This document shows, one piece after another, positions 52,115-61,509 of a DNA stretch of 64,000 nucleotides (position 1 is its first letter; the number at the start of each line of letters is the position of its first letter). This stretch comes from Mycobacterium yunnanensis (GTDB lineage Bacteria; Actinomycetota; Actinomycetes; Mycobacteriales; Mycobacteriaceae). The position numbers and the translations under genes are program-made. The stretch covers positions 318,846 through 382,845 of the forward strand of contig NZ_JACKVK010000001.1 of assembly GCF_025823185.1 (NCBI RefSeq), in the 5' to 3' direction. The notes under the pieces are model-generated. The model was not told where the DNA came from and searched no databases. It saw nothing but the letters and a program-made list of their open reading frames with translations.

Positions 52115-54086
52115 GCGGACGTCGCGGTATTCGCGCTACTCCGGCGGGCCTGATCCGCTGGCTCCGCCGGTCGACCTGCGCGAGGCGCTGGAGCAGATCG
52201 GGCAGGACGTCATGGAGGGCAGTTCGCCGCGACGTGCACTAGCCGAGCTGATGCGCCGCGGCACCGACAACATGCGCGGCGCCGACCGACTGGCCGCCGA
52301 GGCCAACAGCAAGCGCCGAAAGCTGCTGCAGCAGAACAACCTCGACGGCACTCTGCAGGAGATCAAGAAGCTGCTCGACGAGGCGGTGCTGGCCGAGCGC
52401 AAGGAATTGGCCCGGGCGCTGGACGACGACGCCCGGTTCAACGAACTCCAGCTCGAGGCTTTGCCGCCCTCGCCGGCCAAGGCGGTCTCCGAACTCTCCG
52501 AGTACGACTGGCGGTCGCCGGAGGCGCGCGAGAAGTACGAGCAGATCAAGGACCTGATGGGTCGCGAGATGCTCGACCAACGGTTCTCGGGCATGAAGCA
52601 GGCGTTGGAGAACGCCACCGACGAGGACCGTCAGCGCGTCAACGACATGCTCGACGACCTGAACGAACTCCTCGACAAGCACGCCAGCGGCCAAGACTCC
52701 CCGGAGGACTTCTCCGAGTTCATGGCCAAGCACGGCGAGTTCTTCCCGGAGAATCCCAAGAACATCGACGAACTGCTCGACTCCCTGGCCAAGCGGGCGG
52801 CCGCCGCACAGCGGTTCCGCAACAGCCTCTCGCCGGATCAGCGCGCCGAACTGGATGCCCTGGCGCAGCAGGCCTTTGGGTCGCCGTCGCTGACCAATGC
52901 GCTCGACAAACTCGACCAGCACCTGCAGAACGCACGGCCCGGCGAGGACTGGCAAGGCTCGGAGCGGTTCAAGGGCGACAACCCCATGGGCATGGGTGAG
53001 GGCGCTCAGGCCCTTGCCGACATCGGCGAACTCGAACAGCTCGCCGAACAGCTGAGTCAGAGCTACGCCGGCGCGCAGATGGACGACGTCGACCTCGACA
53101 TGCTGGCCCGCCAGCTCGGCGACCAGGCCGCCGTCGACGCCCGCACCCTGTCCGAACTCGAACGCGCGCTGATGAATCAGGGCTTCCTCGACCGCGACGC
53201 GGACGGTCAGTGGCGGCTGTCCCCCAAGGCGATGCGTCAGCTGGGTCAGATGATCCTCCGCGACGTGGCACAGCAGCTTTCGGGCCGCCACGGCGAACGC
53301 GACACGCGTCGCGCCGGGGCGGCGGGCGAACTGACCGGTGCCACCAGGCCGTGGCAGTTCGGCGACACCGAGCCGTGGAACGTCACGCGCACGTTGACCA
53401 ATGCCGTGCTGCGCCAGGCCGGTACTGGTGTCGCGGAAGTGCCGATGCACATCACCGTCGAGGACGTCGAGATCTCCGAGACCGAGCAGCGCACCCAGTC
53501 CGCGGTGGCGCTGCTGGTCGACACGTCGTTCTCGATGGTGATGGAGAACCGGTGGCTGCCGATGAAGCGCACCGCGCTGGCGCTGCACCAGCTGATCAGC
53601 ACGCGGTTCCGCTCCGACGACCTGCAGATCATCGCCTTCGGGCGGTATGCGCGCACCGTCAGCGCGGCCGAACTGACCGGCCTGGAGGGTGTCTACGAGC
53701 AGGGCACCAACCTGCACCACGCGCTGGCACTCGCGTCGCGCCATCTGCGCCGCCACCCCAATGCCCAACCGGTGGTGCTCATCGTCACCGACGGCGAACC
53801 GACGGCACACCTCGAGGACTACGGGCGCGACGAGGGCGGCACGTCGGTCTTCTTCGACTACCCGCCACACCCGCGGACCATTGCCCACACCGTCAAGGGC
53901 TTCGACGAGATCTCCCGCCTCGGTGCGCAGGTGACGATCTTCCGGCTCGGCAGCGATCCGGGGCTGGCGCGGTTCATCGACCAGGTCGCGCGGCGGGTGG
54001 AGGGGCGGGTCGTCGAACCCGATCTCGACGGCTTGGGCGCCGCCGTCGTCGGCGACTACCTACGGACGCGCCGACGACGGGGCTGA
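52107..54086 (+). CDS. VWA-domain protein, partner of the AAA+ ATPase (Rv0959-like)
   Basis: A 659-residue protein. The first ~440 residues are mostly helical and charged, with coiled-coil-like stretches. The C-terminal ~190 residues are a von Willebrand A domain with an intact MIDAS: LLVDTSFSMVM (D472), the threonine in YEQGTNLHHAL and VTDGEPTAH. This is the layout of ChlD- or CoxE-like partners of MoxR ATPases. The start overlaps the ATPase gene by eight bases, which supports a two-protein machine. The substrate is unknown. Confidence 0.88.
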   Translation: MAKRTSRYSRYSGGPDPLAPPVDLREALEQIGQDVMEGSSPRRALAELMRRGTDNMRGADRLAAEANSKRRKLLQQNNLDGTLQEIKKLLDEAVLAERKELARALDDDARFNELQLEALPPSPAKAVSELSEYDWRSPEAREKYEQIKDLMGREMLDQRFSGMKQALENATDEDRQRVNDMLDDLNELLDKHASGQDSPEDFSEFMAKHGEFFPENPKNIDELLDSLAKRAAAAQRFRNSLSPDQRAELDALAQQAFGSPSLTNALDKLDQHLQNARPGEDWQGSERFKGDNPMGMGEGAQALADIGELEQLAEQLSQSYAGAQMDDVDLDMLARQLGDQAAVDARTLSELERALMNQGFLDRDADGQWRLSPKAMRQLGQMILRDVAQQLSGRHGERDTRRAGAAGELTGATRPWQFGDTEPWNVTRTLTNAVLRQAGTGVAEVPMHITVEDVEISETEQRTQSAVALLVDTSFSMVMENRWLPMKRTALALHQLISTRFRSDDLQIIAFGRYARTVSAAELTGLEGVYEQGTNLHHALALASRHLRRHPNAQPVVLIVTDGEPTAHLEDYGRDEGGTSVFFDYPPHPRTIAHTVKGFDEISRLGAQVTIFRLGSDPGLARFIDQVARRVEGRVVEPDLDGLGAAVVGDYLRTRRRRG

Positions 54087-54090
54087 ACCT

Positions 54091-54669
54091 CTACTGGGTC
54101 TTGCGCTTCTTGCGCTTGATCCCGACGCTGCCCCACAGCGAGAACCCACGAATGGTGACCTGCGGTGCGCCGGGCGAGCCTTCGTCGCCGAGGTGGTCGA
54201 ACGCGCCCATCACTCCCACGCCGTGCACGTCGACGTTCAGCTCGGGCGGCAGCAGGATGGTCTGGCCACCAAAGACGGAATACGAGTGGATCTCGACCTC
54301 GGCGGTGGTGAAGTCGGCGTAGCGCAGGTCGATCACGCCGCCGCCGAACAGGGCCACCGACGTCAGCCGCTTCGGCACGTTCCAGCGGCCGCGTCGCTCG
54401 AAACCGCTCATGATGGCCAACAGGAGCGTCGACGGTGCCGGTTGTCCCGGCCCGATCGGGGGCGCCGTGGGGGCGATGCCCGGTAGGTCGGAGCTGAGCC
54501 GGTCGAGCTCGTCGAACGTCTGGGCCGCGTACGCCTTCTTGAGGCGTTCTTCGTATTCGCTCATCCCGAGACGGCCCTGCGCGGCGGCATCGGTCAGCAA
54601 CTGCGCGGCCTGAATTCGATCGGAGTCGGCAGCGCGCATCGATCCGTGTCGCGACGCTCCATTGCTCAT
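54091..54669 (-). CDS. DUF1707 protein with C-terminal cell-wall-response (LiaF-like) domain
   Basis: A 192-residue protein. The N-terminal DUF1707 (SHOCT-like) domain reads MRAADSDRIQAAQLLTDAAAQGRLGMSEYEERL (pieces RAADSDRIQAAQLL and GRLGMSEYEERL). After a Pro-rich linker the C-terminal half is a beta-rich DUF2154-like domain: TSVALFGGGVIDLRYA, VFGGQTILLPPELNVDVHG, RGFSLWGSVGIKRK. The domain pair is common in actinobacteria and resembles sensors of cell-wall stress. It may match Rv0966c. It converges with the VWA gene four bases away. Confidence 0.82.
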   Translation of the reverse strand: MSNGASRHGSMRAADSDRIQAAQLLTDAAAQGRLGMSEYEERLKKAYAAQTFDELDRLSSDLPGIAPTAPPIGPGQPAPSTLLLAIMSGFERRGRWNVPKRLTSVALFGGGVIDLRYADFTTAEVEIHSYSVFGGQTILLPPELNVDVHGVGVMGAFDHLGDEGSPGAPQVTIRGFSLWGSVGIKRKKRKTQ

Positions 54670-54726
54670 CGAGGACGAGCCTACGACGATCGGTCAGACA
54701 TGCAAGACGCCGTGCACACCAACCAG

Positions 54727-55527
54727 CTAAATCGTGGCCTCGCCGGCACCGCTTAGCCACCGTGGCGGCCGCTTCTCGAGGAAGGCGGTGATGCCCTCCC
54801 GGGCCTCCTCGGACACGAACAGCGCTGCCGATTGCGTGGTCAGAGCCTCGGCTCGAGCGTCGAAGCTGGCGAGAACGCCTGCCGTCGTCAACGCCTTGGA
54901 CGCCGCCAACCCCTGGGGTGACCCCTTCGTGACGTCTGCCACCAGCCGCGCGACGGTGGCCGACACGTCGTCGGCGGAGCCGACGGCGATGGTCACCACC
55001 CCGGCGGCCTCGGCTTCGGCAGGCCCGAACTTCTCCCCGGTGACGAAGTAACGGCCCGCCGCGCGTGCGGACATCTTCGGCAGCAAGGTCAACGAGATGA
55101 TGGACGGGGCGACGCCGATCCGTGCCTCGGTCAGCGCGAAGGTGCTCGACGGCCCGGCGACGACGACGTCGCACGCACCGATCAGCCCGAGCCCACCCGC
55201 GCGCACGTGACCGTCGACCACGCCGACGACCGGCATCGGCAGGCTGATCAGTGCCCGCAGCAGGTTGGTCATCTCACGAGCCCGGTCGGTCGCCAGATCC
55301 TCCGGGCTGCGTCCGGCCGCCTCACCCAGGTCGGCGCCAGCGCAGAACGTGCCGCCGGTATGGCCGAGGATCACGCACCGCACGTCGGGATTCGCCGCGG
55401 CCGAGGTCAGCCCGTCGTGCAGTTGCGCGACGAGTGTCGTCGACAGGGCGTTGCGGTTGTGCGGCGAGTCCAGGGTCAGCCGCGCGACCGCGCCCTGCAC
55501 CTCGTAGGTGACCAGGGTGTCGCTCAT
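54727..55527 (-). CDS. echA7: enoyl-CoA hydratase/isomerase family protein
   Basis: A 266-residue crotonase. The oxyanion-hole segments GGTFCAGADLGEAAG and PVVGVVDGHVRAGGLGLIGACDVVVA are present; FALTEARIGVAPSI replaces the usual Glu-containing helix. ATG 55527 overlaps the stop of fadE12 by one base (TGATG). Last gene of the six-gene operon. In leucine or isoprenoid degradation a hydratase would act on the carboxylated product, so it may be the 3-methylglutaconyl-CoA or isohexenylglutaconyl-CoA hydratase. Confidence 0.87.
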   Translation of the reverse strand: MSDTLVTYEVQGAVARLTLDSPHNRNALSTTLVAQLHDGLTSAAANPDVRCVILGHTGGTFCAGADLGEAAGRSPEDLATDRAREMTNLLRALISLPMPVVGVVDGHVRAGGLGLIGACDVVVAGPSSTFALTEARIGVAPSIISLTLLPKMSARAAGRYFVTGEKFGPAEAEAAGVVTIAVGSADDVSATVARLVADVTKGSPQGLAASKALTTAGVLASFDARAEALTTQSAALFVSEEAREGITAFLEKRPPRWLSGAGEATI

Positions 55528-56684
55528 CAGTACGACCGGGGGAGGCCCAGCGACGTCTGCGCGACGAAGTTCAAGATCATCTCCCGGCTCACCGGCGCGA
55601 TGCGGGCCAGGCGCGACGCCGTCAGCACCGAGGCGATGCCGTACTCCTTGGTCAAACCGTTGCCGCCGAGGGACTGCACGGCTTGGTCCACCGCGCGCAC
55701 CGACGCCTCGCCCGCGGCGTACTTGGCCATGTTCGCGGCCTCGGCTGCACCGCCGTCGTCCCCGAGGTCGTAGAGCGCGGCGGCCTTCTGCATCATCAGC
55801 TTGGCCAGCTCGATCTCGATGTGATTCTGAGCCAACGGATGTGAGATGCCCTGGTGGGCTCCGATCGGGGTCTTCCACACCTGCCGGGTCTTGACGTAAT
55901 CGGTGGCCTTGGTGATCGCGAAGCGGCCCATGCCGACGGCGCTGGCCGCACCCATGATGCGCTCGGGATTCAGTCCGGCGAACAGCTGCGCGATCGCGGC
56001 GTCCTCGGAGCCGACGAGGGCATCCGCAGGCAGCCGGACGTCGTCGAGGAACAGCTGGAACTGGTTCTCCGGGCTGACGATCTCCATGTCGATCTTCGTC
56101 CAGGACAGGCCGGGGGTGTCGGTGGGGACGACGAAAAGCGCCGGCTTGAGGTTGCCCGTCTTCGCCTCGGCCGTGCGGCTCACGACGAGCACCGCCTGGG
56201 CCTGGTCGACGCCGGAGATGTAGACCTTCTGACCCGAGAGGATCCAGTCGTCGCCGTCACGGCGGGCCGTCGTGGTGATCCGGTGTGAGTTGGATCCCGC
56301 GTCGGGTTCGGTGATGGCGAATGCCATCGTGATCGAGCCGTCGGCGATGCCGGGCAGCCAGCGTTGCTTCTGCTCGTCGGTGCCGTACTTGGCGATGATG
56401 GTGCCGTTGATGGCGGGGGAGACGACCATCATCAGCAGCGCGCAACCGCCGGCCGCCATCTCCTCCATGACAAGCGAAAGCTCGTACATCCCGGCGCCAC
56501 CGCCGCCGTACTCCTCTGGCAGGTTCACGCCAATGAAGCCCAGTTTGCCTGCCTCACTCCACAACTCGGTGGTGTGCTCGCCGGCGCGGGCCTTCTCCAG
56601 GTAGTAGTCCGACCCGTAGCTCGCGGACATCGCGGCAACCGCCTTGCGAAGCTGCTGCTGTTCGTCGGTCTCGATGAAGCTCAT
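55527..56684 (-). CDS. fadE12: acyl-CoA dehydrogenase
   Basis: A 385-residue FAD enzyme that introduces a 2,3 double bond into an acyl-CoA. MAFAITEPDAGSNSHRITT is the FAD-binding signature and QSLGGNGLTKEYGIASVLT (Gly-Gly-x-Gly before the last helices) the second. The start ATG overlaps the accA2 stop by four bases. Place and operon order match Rv0972c. The preferred substrate is probably branched. Confidence 0.9.
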   Translation of the reverse strand: MSFIETDEQQQLRKAVAAMSASYGSDYYLEKARAGEHTTELWSEAGKLGFIGVNLPEEYGGGGAGMYELSLVMEEMAAGGCALLMMVVSPAINGTIIAKYGTDEQKQRWLPGIADGSITMAFAITEPDAGSNSHRITTTARRDGDDWILSGQKVYISGVDQAQAVLVVSRTAEAKTGNLKPALFVVPTDTPGLSWTKIDMEIVSPENQFQLFLDDVRLPADALVGSEDAAIAQLFAGLNPERIMGAASAVGMGRFAITKATDYVKTRQVWKTPIGAHQGISHPLAQNHIEIELAKLMMQKAAALYDLGDDGGAAEAANMAKYAAGEASVRAVDQAVQSLGGNGLTKEYGIASVLTASRLARIAPVSREMILNFVAQTSLGLPRSY

Positions 56685-58660
56685 GCGGATTCTCCTTGTG
56701 GGTCGTCGATGCGGGCGAGGACGGCGCCGACGTCGACTTGTCGACCGGCACCGACGTTGAGTTCGACGAGCACGCCGTCGGCGGGGGCGACGATGGTGTG
56801 CTCCATCTTCATGGCTTCCAACCAAATCAGCGGCTGGCCGGCGGTCACGGTGTCGCCGACTGCGGCGGCCACCCGTGTCACCGCACCGGGCATCGGCGCG
56901 AGCAGCGAGCCCTTGGCCACGGCGGCGTCGGGATCGGGGAAGCGCGGCAGGGCAATCAGATGCACCGGGCCCAGCGAACCGTCGACGAAGACGTCGGAAT
57001 CGGAGAGTCCGTAGCGGGCCACCTCGAACGGGTACTCGACGCCGTCGACGCGCAGCACGACCCGGTCTGGTGATGCCGAGACCAGGGCGACGGAATCGTC
57101 GCCGTCGAGCTCGAGTCCGGCACGGCCCAGTCGGTAGCGCACCTCGTGCTCGCCGCCCGCGTCGTCGAGGTAGCGCTTGGTCTGAAAGCCGGACGCCAGA
57201 TTGCGCCACCCGCTCGGCAATCCGCCGAGCACCGATGCGTTGGCGCGGTTGGCGGTCGCGTCGGCGAGGGCGGCGGCGACCGTCGACCAGGCAACCGCAG
57301 ACGAATTACCAAGGGGGGCGGCCAGTGTGGTCAGACCGTGGGTGGCGAAGAACGCGGTGTCGGTGGCACCGTCGAGGAACGCCGGATGTCGCAGCACGTT
57401 GACCAGCAGGTCGCGATTGGTGCGGATGCCGTGCACCCGGGTGCGGGCCAACGCCGCGGCCAGGATGCCCGCGGCTTGCCTTCGGGTGGGGGCTCGGGAG
57501 ATGACCTTGGCCAGCATCGGGTCGTAGAACACCGACACCTCCGAGCCGTCGACGATCCCCGAGTCCACCCGGACGCCGGCGCGGCCGAGCAGGCCGAACT
57601 CAGTGAGCGCACCGGGCACCTCGAAGCGGTGCACGGGGCCGGCCTGCGGCTGCCAGTCCTTCGCGGGGTCCTCGGCGTACACCCGGACCTCGATCGAATG
57701 TCCCTGCGCCCGTGGGGGTTCGGCTTCGAGTCGGCCACCGTCGGCGACCAGCAGCTGCAGTTCGACGAGGTCCAGTCCGGTGGTCTCCTCGGTGACGGGA
57801 TGCTCCACCTGCAGGCGGGTGTTCATCTCGAGGAAGTAGAAGGACCCGTCATCGGAGGCCATGAACTCGACGGTGCCGGCACCCGCGTAATCGATCGCCT
57901 CGGCCGCCAGACGCGCCGCGGTGAACAGTTCGTCGCGCATGCCGGGGATGCGTTCGACCAGAGGTGACGGCGCCTCCTCGACGATCTTCTGGTGGCGGCG
58001 CTGGATCGAGCACTCGCGTTCGCCGACCGCCCACACCGTCCCGTGGAGGTCGGCCATCACCTGCACCTCGACGTGGTGCCCGGCGGCCAGGTATCGCTCG
58101 CAGAACACCGTTCCGTCGCCGAAGGCCGACTGCGCCTCCCGCCGCGCGGCCTCGGTCTGGGCGGAGAGCTCGGCGAGGTCGTCGACCACGCGCATGCCGC
58201 GCCCGCCGCCACCGGCCGACGCCTTGATCAGCACGGGCAGCTGCTCGGCGGTCACCGTCTCGGGGTCGAGTTCGTCGAGCACCGGGACACCCGCCGCGGC
58301 CATCATCTTCTTGGCCTCGATCTTGCTGCCCATCGCCTGGACGGCGGCCACCGGCGGGCCGATCCACGTCAGACCCGCAGCCAGCACCGCCGCGGCGAAT
58401 TCGGCGTTCTCGGAGAGGAACCCGTAACCGGGGTGGACGGCGTCGGCGCCGGCGGCCCGCGCCGCCGCGATCAGCTGCGCGCCGTCGAGGTAACCGTCGC
58501 GACCATCCAGCCGAACCCGGACGTCGGCCTCGGCGACGTGCGGGGAGCCGGCGTCGGGGTCGGTGTACACGGCGACCGTGCCGATGCCGAGCCGACGGCA
58601 GGTCGCGAACACGCGGCGGGCGATCTCGCCCCGGTTGGCCACCAGAACTCGGGTGATCAT
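56681..58660 (-). CDS. accA2: biotin-dependent acyl-CoA carboxylase alpha subunit
   Basis: A 659-residue subunit with biotin carboxylase and biotin carrier domains. VLVANRGEIARRVF starts the biotin carboxylase, HPGYGFLSENAEFA and ASAGGGGRGMRVV are its ATP-grasp motifs, NTRLQVEHPVTE its catalytic Glu/Arg region. The carrier motif LEAMKMEHT (biotinylated Lys) is about 35 residues from the end. Domain length and the BT linker resemble methylcrotonyl- and geranyl-CoA carboxylases. It lies 88 bases downstream of its partner accD2, with a hairpin between. Confidence 0.93.
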   Translation of the reverse strand: MITRVLVANRGEIARRVFATCRRLGIGTVAVYTDPDAGSPHVAEADVRVRLDGRDGYLDGAQLIAAARAAGADAVHPGYGFLSENAEFAAAVLAAGLTWIGPPVAAVQAMGSKIEAKKMMAAAGVPVLDELDPETVTAEQLPVLIKASAGGGGRGMRVVDDLAELSAQTEAARREAQSAFGDGTVFCERYLAAGHHVEVQVMADLHGTVWAVGERECSIQRRHQKIVEEAPSPLVERIPGMRDELFTAARLAAEAIDYAGAGTVEFMASDDGSFYFLEMNTRLQVEHPVTEETTGLDLVELQLLVADGGRLEAEPPRAQGHSIEVRVYAEDPAKDWQPQAGPVHRFEVPGALTEFGLLGRAGVRVDSGIVDGSEVSVFYDPMLAKVISRAPTRRQAAGILAAALARTRVHGIRTNRDLLVNVLRHPAFLDGATDTAFFATHGLTTLAAPLGNSSAVAWSTVAAALADATANRANASVLGGLPSGWRNLASGFQTKRYLDDAGGEHEVRYRLGRAGLELDGDDSVALVSASPDRVVLRVDGVEYPFEVARYGLSDSDVFVDGSLGPVHLIALPRFPDPDAAVAKGSLLAPMPGAVTRVAAAVGDTVTAGQPLIWLEAMKMEHTIVAPADGVLVELNVGAGRQVDVGAVLARIDDPQGESA

Positions 58661-58672
58661 CTCGCTCCCTCT

Positions 58673-58725
58673 GCGATTCGTGCACGCATACCCGCGCTCA
58701 CCGCGGTCCCGCGTGCACGAATCGC
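58673..58725. repeat. perfect 15-base inverted repeat between accD2 and accA2
   Basis: GCGATTCGTGCACGC (58673-58687) and its exact reverse complement (58711-58725) enclose 23 bases. It fills most of the only sizeable gap inside the operon. Without a T-run it is not a standard terminator. It could be an mRNA processing or stability element that sets the AccD2:AccA2 ratio, or a copy of a dispersed repeat. Confidence 0.75.
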
Positions 58726-58748
58726 GACGGGGGCGGTCATGGTGGCGC

Positions 58749-60344
58749 TCACATCCGGAAGACGCCGAAGTTCGACGTCCCCTCGATCGGCCCGGTGGCG
58801 ATGGCGGACAGGCACATGCCCAGGACGGTCCGGGTGTCGCGGGGGTCGATGACACCGTCGTCGAACATCCGGCCGGACAGGAACATCGGCAGTGACTCCG
58901 CGTCGATCTGTGCCTCGATCGCGGCGCGCAGGGCCGTGTCGGCGTCCTCGTCGACCTGCTGGCCGCGTGCCTCGGCCGCGGCACGGCTGACGATCGAGAT
59001 GACGCCGGCCAGCTGGGCGCCGCCCATGACGGCGGACTTCGCACTCGGCCAGGCGAACAGGAAGCGCGGATCATAGGCCCGGCCGCACATGCCGTAGTGG
59101 CCTGCGCCGTAGGACGCGCCCAACAGCAGCGAGATGTGCGGCACCGTCGAATTGGAGACGGCGTTGATCATCATCGAGCCGTGCTTGATCATGCCGCCTT
59201 CCTCGTACGCCTTTCCGACCATGTAACCGGTGGTGTTGTGCAGGAACAACAGTGGCGTGTCGGACCGATTGGCGAGCTGGATGAACTGGGTCGCCTTCTG
59301 CGATTCCTCGCTGAAGAGCACCCCGCGTGCGTTGGCCAGGATGCCGATCGGGTAGCCGTGCAGCGTCGCCCATCCGGTCACCAGCGAGCCGCCGTAGAGC
59401 GGCTTGAACTCGTCGAACTCCGAGCCGTCGACGATGCGGGCGATCACGTCGCGAGGGTCGAACGGCACCCGCAGGTCGGCGGGGACGATGCCGGTCAACT
59501 CATCGGCGTCGTAGAGCGGTTCGGTCACCGCTCGCGGCCGCGGACCGGCCTTGCGCCAGTTCAGCCGGGCGACGATGCGACGGCCGATGCGGATGGCGTC
59601 GAGTTCGTCATTGGCCAGGTAGTCGGCCAACCCCGATGTCCGGGCGTGCATCTCGGCCCCACCGAGCGACTCGTCGTCGGACTCCTCGCCGGTGGCCATC
59701 TTCACCAGCGGCGGCCCGGCCAGGAACACCTTCGACCGTTCCTTGATCATCACGACGTGGTCGGACATGCCTGGGACGTAGGCGCCACCGGCGGTGGAGT
59801 TGCCGAACACCAACGCGACGGTCGGAATGCCGGCCGCCGACAGCCGGGTCAGGTCGCGGAACATCTGGCCGCCGGGGATGAACACTTCCTTCTGCGTCGG
59901 CAGGTCGGCGCCGCCGGACTCGACCAGCGATATCACCGGCAGCCGGTTCTCGCGAGCGATCTGATTGGCGCGCAGAATCTTTCGCAGGGTCCACGGGTTG
60001 CTGGTGCCGCCCTTGACGGTGGGGTCGTTCGCGACGAGGAGGCATTCGACGCCCTCGACGACGCCGATGCCGGTGACGACGCTGGCGCCGACCTGGAAGT
60101 CGCTGCCCCAGGCGGCCAGTGGGCTCAGCTCGAGGAAGGGGGAGTCGGGATCCACCAGCAACTCGATGCGCTCGCGGGGTGTCAGCTTGCCGCGGGCGTG
60201 GTGCCGCTCGACGGATCTGGCACTCCCGCCGGCCAACGCCTTGGCGTGTTCGGCGTCCAACTCGGCCAGTTTGGCGGTCATCGCGGCCGCCGCGTCGGTG
60301 AAGGCCGCACCCGAGGTGTCGACCAGTGACGTCAAGGGACTCAT
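58749..60344 (-). CDS. accD2: biotin-dependent acyl-CoA carboxylase beta subunit
   Basis: A 531-residue carboxyltransferase. ARGKLTPRERIELLVDPDSPFLEL is the N-terminal signature (piece GKLTPRERIELL). GSDFQVGASVVTGIG and IPTVALVFGNSTAGGAYVPG form the first oxyanion hole, and GASYGAGHYGMCGRAYDPRF the second. These motifs match MccB/GcdB-like subunits of methylcrotonyl- or geranyl-CoA carboxylase rather than acetyl-CoA carboxylase AccD. The start follows the fadE13 stop after 16 bases. Confidence 0.92.
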   Translation of the reverse strand: MSPLTSLVDTSGAAFTDAAAAMTAKLAELDAEHAKALAGGSARSVERHHARGKLTPRERIELLVDPDSPFLELSPLAAWGSDFQVGASVVTGIGVVEGVECLLVANDPTVKGGTSNPWTLRKILRANQIARENRLPVISLVESGGADLPTQKEVFIPGGQMFRDLTRLSAAGIPTVALVFGNSTAGGAYVPGMSDHVVMIKERSKVFLAGPPLVKMATGEESDDESLGGAEMHARTSGLADYLANDELDAIRIGRRIVARLNWRKAGPRPRAVTEPLYDADELTGIVPADLRVPFDPRDVIARIVDGSEFDEFKPLYGGSLVTGWATLHGYPIGILANARGVLFSEESQKATQFIQLANRSDTPLLFLHNTTGYMVGKAYEEGGMIKHGSMMINAVSNSTVPHISLLLGASYGAGHYGMCGRAYDPRFLFAWPSAKSAVMGGAQLAGVISIVSRAAAEARGQQVDEDADTALRAAIEAQIDAESLPMFLSGRMFDDGVIDPRDTRTVLGMCLSAIATGPIEGTSNFGVFRM

Positions 60345-60360
60345 TTGCGATCCGCTCCGC

Positions 60361-61509
60361 TCACGATTGGTATCCAAGCGTCTTGGCGGCCAATCCGGTG
60401 AGGATTTCGGTGGTGCCACCGCCGATGCCGAGGATGCGCATGTCGCGGTACTGCCGTTCGATCTCGGACTCGGCCATGTAACCCATGCCGCCGAACAGCT
60501 GGACACCCGCGTTGGCCACCCATTCGCCTGCCTCGACGGCGGTGTTCTTGGCGTGGCACACCTCGGTGATCAGGTTGGTGGCGCCGTCCAGCTGCCGCTC
60601 GACCACGTGCCGTGTGTACACCCGCGCCACGTCGACCCTGCGCGCCATCTCGGCCAGCGTGTTCTGCACCGACTGACGTGAAATTAGCGGGCGGCCAAAG
60701 GTTTCGCGGTCTCGGCACCACTGGACGGTCAGGTCCAGGCAGCGTTGCGCGCTGGAGTAGGCCTGGGCGGCCAGGCCGACGCGCTCGGAGACGAACGCAC
60801 CGGCGATCTGCAGGAAACCGGTGTTCTCGACACCGACGAGGTTGGCCACCGGTACCCGGACGTCGGTGTAGGACAGTTCGGCCGTGTCCGAGGAGCGCCA
60901 CCCCATCTTCTCCAGCTTGCGGCTGACCTCGAAGCCCGGAGTGCCCTTGTCGACGACGATGAGCGACACCCCGCCGGCTCCCGGTCCACCGGTCCGCGCG
61001 GCGGTGACGACGTAGTCCGCCCGCACGCCGGAGGTGATGTAGGTCTTGGCGCCGTTGATGACGTACTCGTCGCCCTCCCGCACCGCCCTGGTCGTGAGGT
61101 GACCCACGTCCGAGCCACCGCCGGGTTCGGTGATCGCCAGCGAGCCGATCTTCTCCCCGCGCAGCGTGGGCCGCACGTAGGTGTCGATCAGGCGCTGGTC
61201 ACCCGAGGCCACCATGTGCGGCACGGCGATCCCGCACGTGAAGAGCGAGGCGAACACGCCGCCGGGCACGCCCGCCTGGTGCAGCTCCTCGCAGATGACG
61301 ACCGCGTCGGCGCCGTCGCCGCCCTCACCGCCGACCGACTCGGGCAGGCTGGCACCGAGCAGACCCGCCTCGCCGGCCTTGAGATGGAGTTCGCGCGGAA
61401 TGTCACCGGTGCGCTCCCACTCGGCGGCATGGGGCAAGATCTCGCGTTCGGCGAACGCCCGCACCGTCTTTCGGAGCTGATCGCGTTCGGGGGTGGTCCA
61501 GGTGTTCAC
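60361..61509 (-). CDS. fadE13: acyl-CoA dehydrogenase
   Basis: A 382-residue acyl-CoA dehydrogenase, the second of the operon. It has SLAITEPGGGSDVGHLTT for FAD binding, TYITSGVRADYVV, and LFGGMGYMAESEIERQYRDMRILGIGGGTTEI at the C-terminus (pieces GGMGYMAESEIERQYRD and IGGGTTEI). GTG 61509 overlaps the AtuA-like stop as GTGA. Citronellyl-CoA or isovaleryl-CoA dehydrogenase activity is possible from context. Confidence 0.9.
   Translation of the reverse strand: MNTWTTPERDQLRKTVRAFAEREILPHAAEWERTGDIPRELHLKAGEAGLLGASLPESVGGEGGDGADAVVICEELHQAGVPGGVFASLFTCGIAVPHMVASGDQRLIDTYVRPTLRGEKIGSLAITEPGGGSDVGHLTTRAVREGDEYVINGAKTYITSGVRADYVVTAARTGGPGAGGVSLIVVDKGTPGFEVSRKLEKMGWRSSDTAELSYTDVRVPVANLVGVENTGFLQIAGAFVSERVGLAAQAYSSAQRCLDLTVQWCRDRETFGRPLISRQSVQNTLAEMARRVDVARVYTRHVVERQLDGATNLITEVCHAKNTAVEAGEWVANAGVQLFGGMGYMAESEIERQYRDMRILGIGGGTTEILTGLAAKTLGYQS

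Noticed and set aside
52239-53888. 549-codon open frame antisense to the VWA protein gene
   Set aside because: Low-complexity Val/Gly/Leu/Gln translation that mirrors codon bias of the real gene.
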